This document shows positions 63,801 through 64,000 of a stretch of DNA of 64,000 bases, piece by piece; position 1 is the first letter of the stretch; every line of letters begins with the position of its first letter. The notes beneath the pieces are model-generated. The model was not told where the DNA came from. It made no database searches and saw only the letters and a list, made by a program, of their open reading frames with translations. The position numbers and the translations under genes are program-made. The stretch comes from Leptospira adleri (GTDB lineage Bacteria; Spirochaetota; Leptospiria; Leptospirales; Leptospiraceae): the NCBI RefSeq assembly GCF_002811985.1, contig NZ_NPDU01000025.1, positions 1 to 64,000 on the forward strand, given 5' to 3'.

Positions 63801-64000
63801 GACGAATTTCCAATTTGATAGCAGGAAAGAGAGAAATTCCGAGGTGAAAACGAAAGGACCGGATTCTCACCTCAGACTGGATCGGCAAAAGTAAGAATTC
63901 TTCGAAAAGAGCGTTAGCCTTTGTCTCAAAACCTAACGTCCGCAAGTCGATCTCAAAAAAAGAAGAATTCGAAATATGATAAAATGACAAGATCCTAGGT
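63787..64000 (-). CDS. Possible 3' end of an upstream gene (partial, hypothetical)
   Basis: An open frame runs in from the right edge of the window without a stop and ends at a TGA at 63787-63789, inside the palindrome. It encodes about 70 visible residues rich in Phe, Leu and Ile (ending LEIRLFKS) with no domain I recognise. The only in-frame start in the window is a TTG at 63990 without ribosome site. It could be the end of a gene that begins outside, or chance. Little can be said. Confidence 0.25.
   Translation of the reverse strand, partial: PRILSFYHISNSSFFEIDLRTLGFETKANALFEEFLLLPIQSEVRIRSFRFHLGISLFPAIKLEIRLFKS

Noticed and set aside
63841..63873. Inverted repeat GAGGTGA / TCACCTC
   Set aside because: Seven-base arms with 19-nt loop, no T-tract, and it lies inside an open frame that may be coding; probably chance.

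Overview
This window is almost entirely one surface-polysaccharide (O-antigen/LPS) biosynthesis locus. About 61 genes lie on the minus strand and none convincingly on the plus strand, so transcription runs from about 63.7 kb down to 33. It looks like a pathogenic-clade Leptospira rfb locus: AT-rich sequence, an EPS-associated MarR-type regulator at the promoter-proximal end, proteins recognisable as the Leptospira-named LIC12162 family and the LA_1612-like surface-carbohydrate family, and very dense sugar-nucleotide gene content. The genus call is inference from family content; no rRNA or housekeeping gene is present to confirm it.

Layout in transcription order. (1) 63.7-57 kb: marR-type regulator behind a good promoter and a perfect palindrome, fcl-like GDP-sugar epimerase/reductase, a small Wzz-like protein, a Wzy/ligase-like membrane protein, an ABC flippase-like exporter and a GalE/UDP-glucuronate 4-epimerase-like enzyme. 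(2) 57-48 kb: a nonulosonate-like module (NeuB paralogue, GT2, enolase-superfamily protein, D-2-hydroxyacid dehydrogenase, CMP-sugar synthetase, methyltransferase), then a LIC12162-type gene split in two by an apparent frameshift, then a PhyH-type dioxygenase. (3) 48-38 kb: a textbook legionaminic acid pathway (LegB, LegC, LegG, LegI, NeuD/LegH, PtmE, LegF) followed by the WbpG-HisF-HisH amidotransferase trio. (4) 38-22 kb: a pseudaminate-like module (PseC, aldo/keto reductase, SpsF fused to a class III aminotransferase, PseH-like GNAT, third NeuB, PseG-like) with an unusual tailoring set: PIG-L deacetylase, class I/II aminotransferase, ATP-grasp ligase, RraA-like protein, amidohydrolase and two methyltransferases. 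(5) 22-14.6 kb: a CDP-hexose cassette (RfbF, RfbG, C-3 C-methyltransferase, Gfo/Idh/MocA oxidoreductase, RmlC-like epimerase, SDR) that I read as making a CDP-linked C-methyl-branched 6-deoxysugar. (6) 14.6-0 kb: glycosyltransferases, a UDP-L-QuiNAc/L-FucNAc cassette, a WbuB-like transferase, the initiating polyprenyl-phosphate sugar transferase, Wzy, Wzx and final glycosyltransferases.

Taken together, the genes predict a heteropolysaccharide with at least two and probably three nonulosonic acids, an N-acetyl-L-6-deoxyhexosamine and a branched deoxysugar. It would be built on undecaprenyl phosphate by the transferase at 6.8-8.1 kb, flipped and polymerised by Wzx/Wzy, with a second export/polymerisation set at the other end. 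Many adjacent genes overlap by 4-22 nt, as expected for translationally coupled operons. I saw no insertion sequences, tRNAs or CRISPR arrays.
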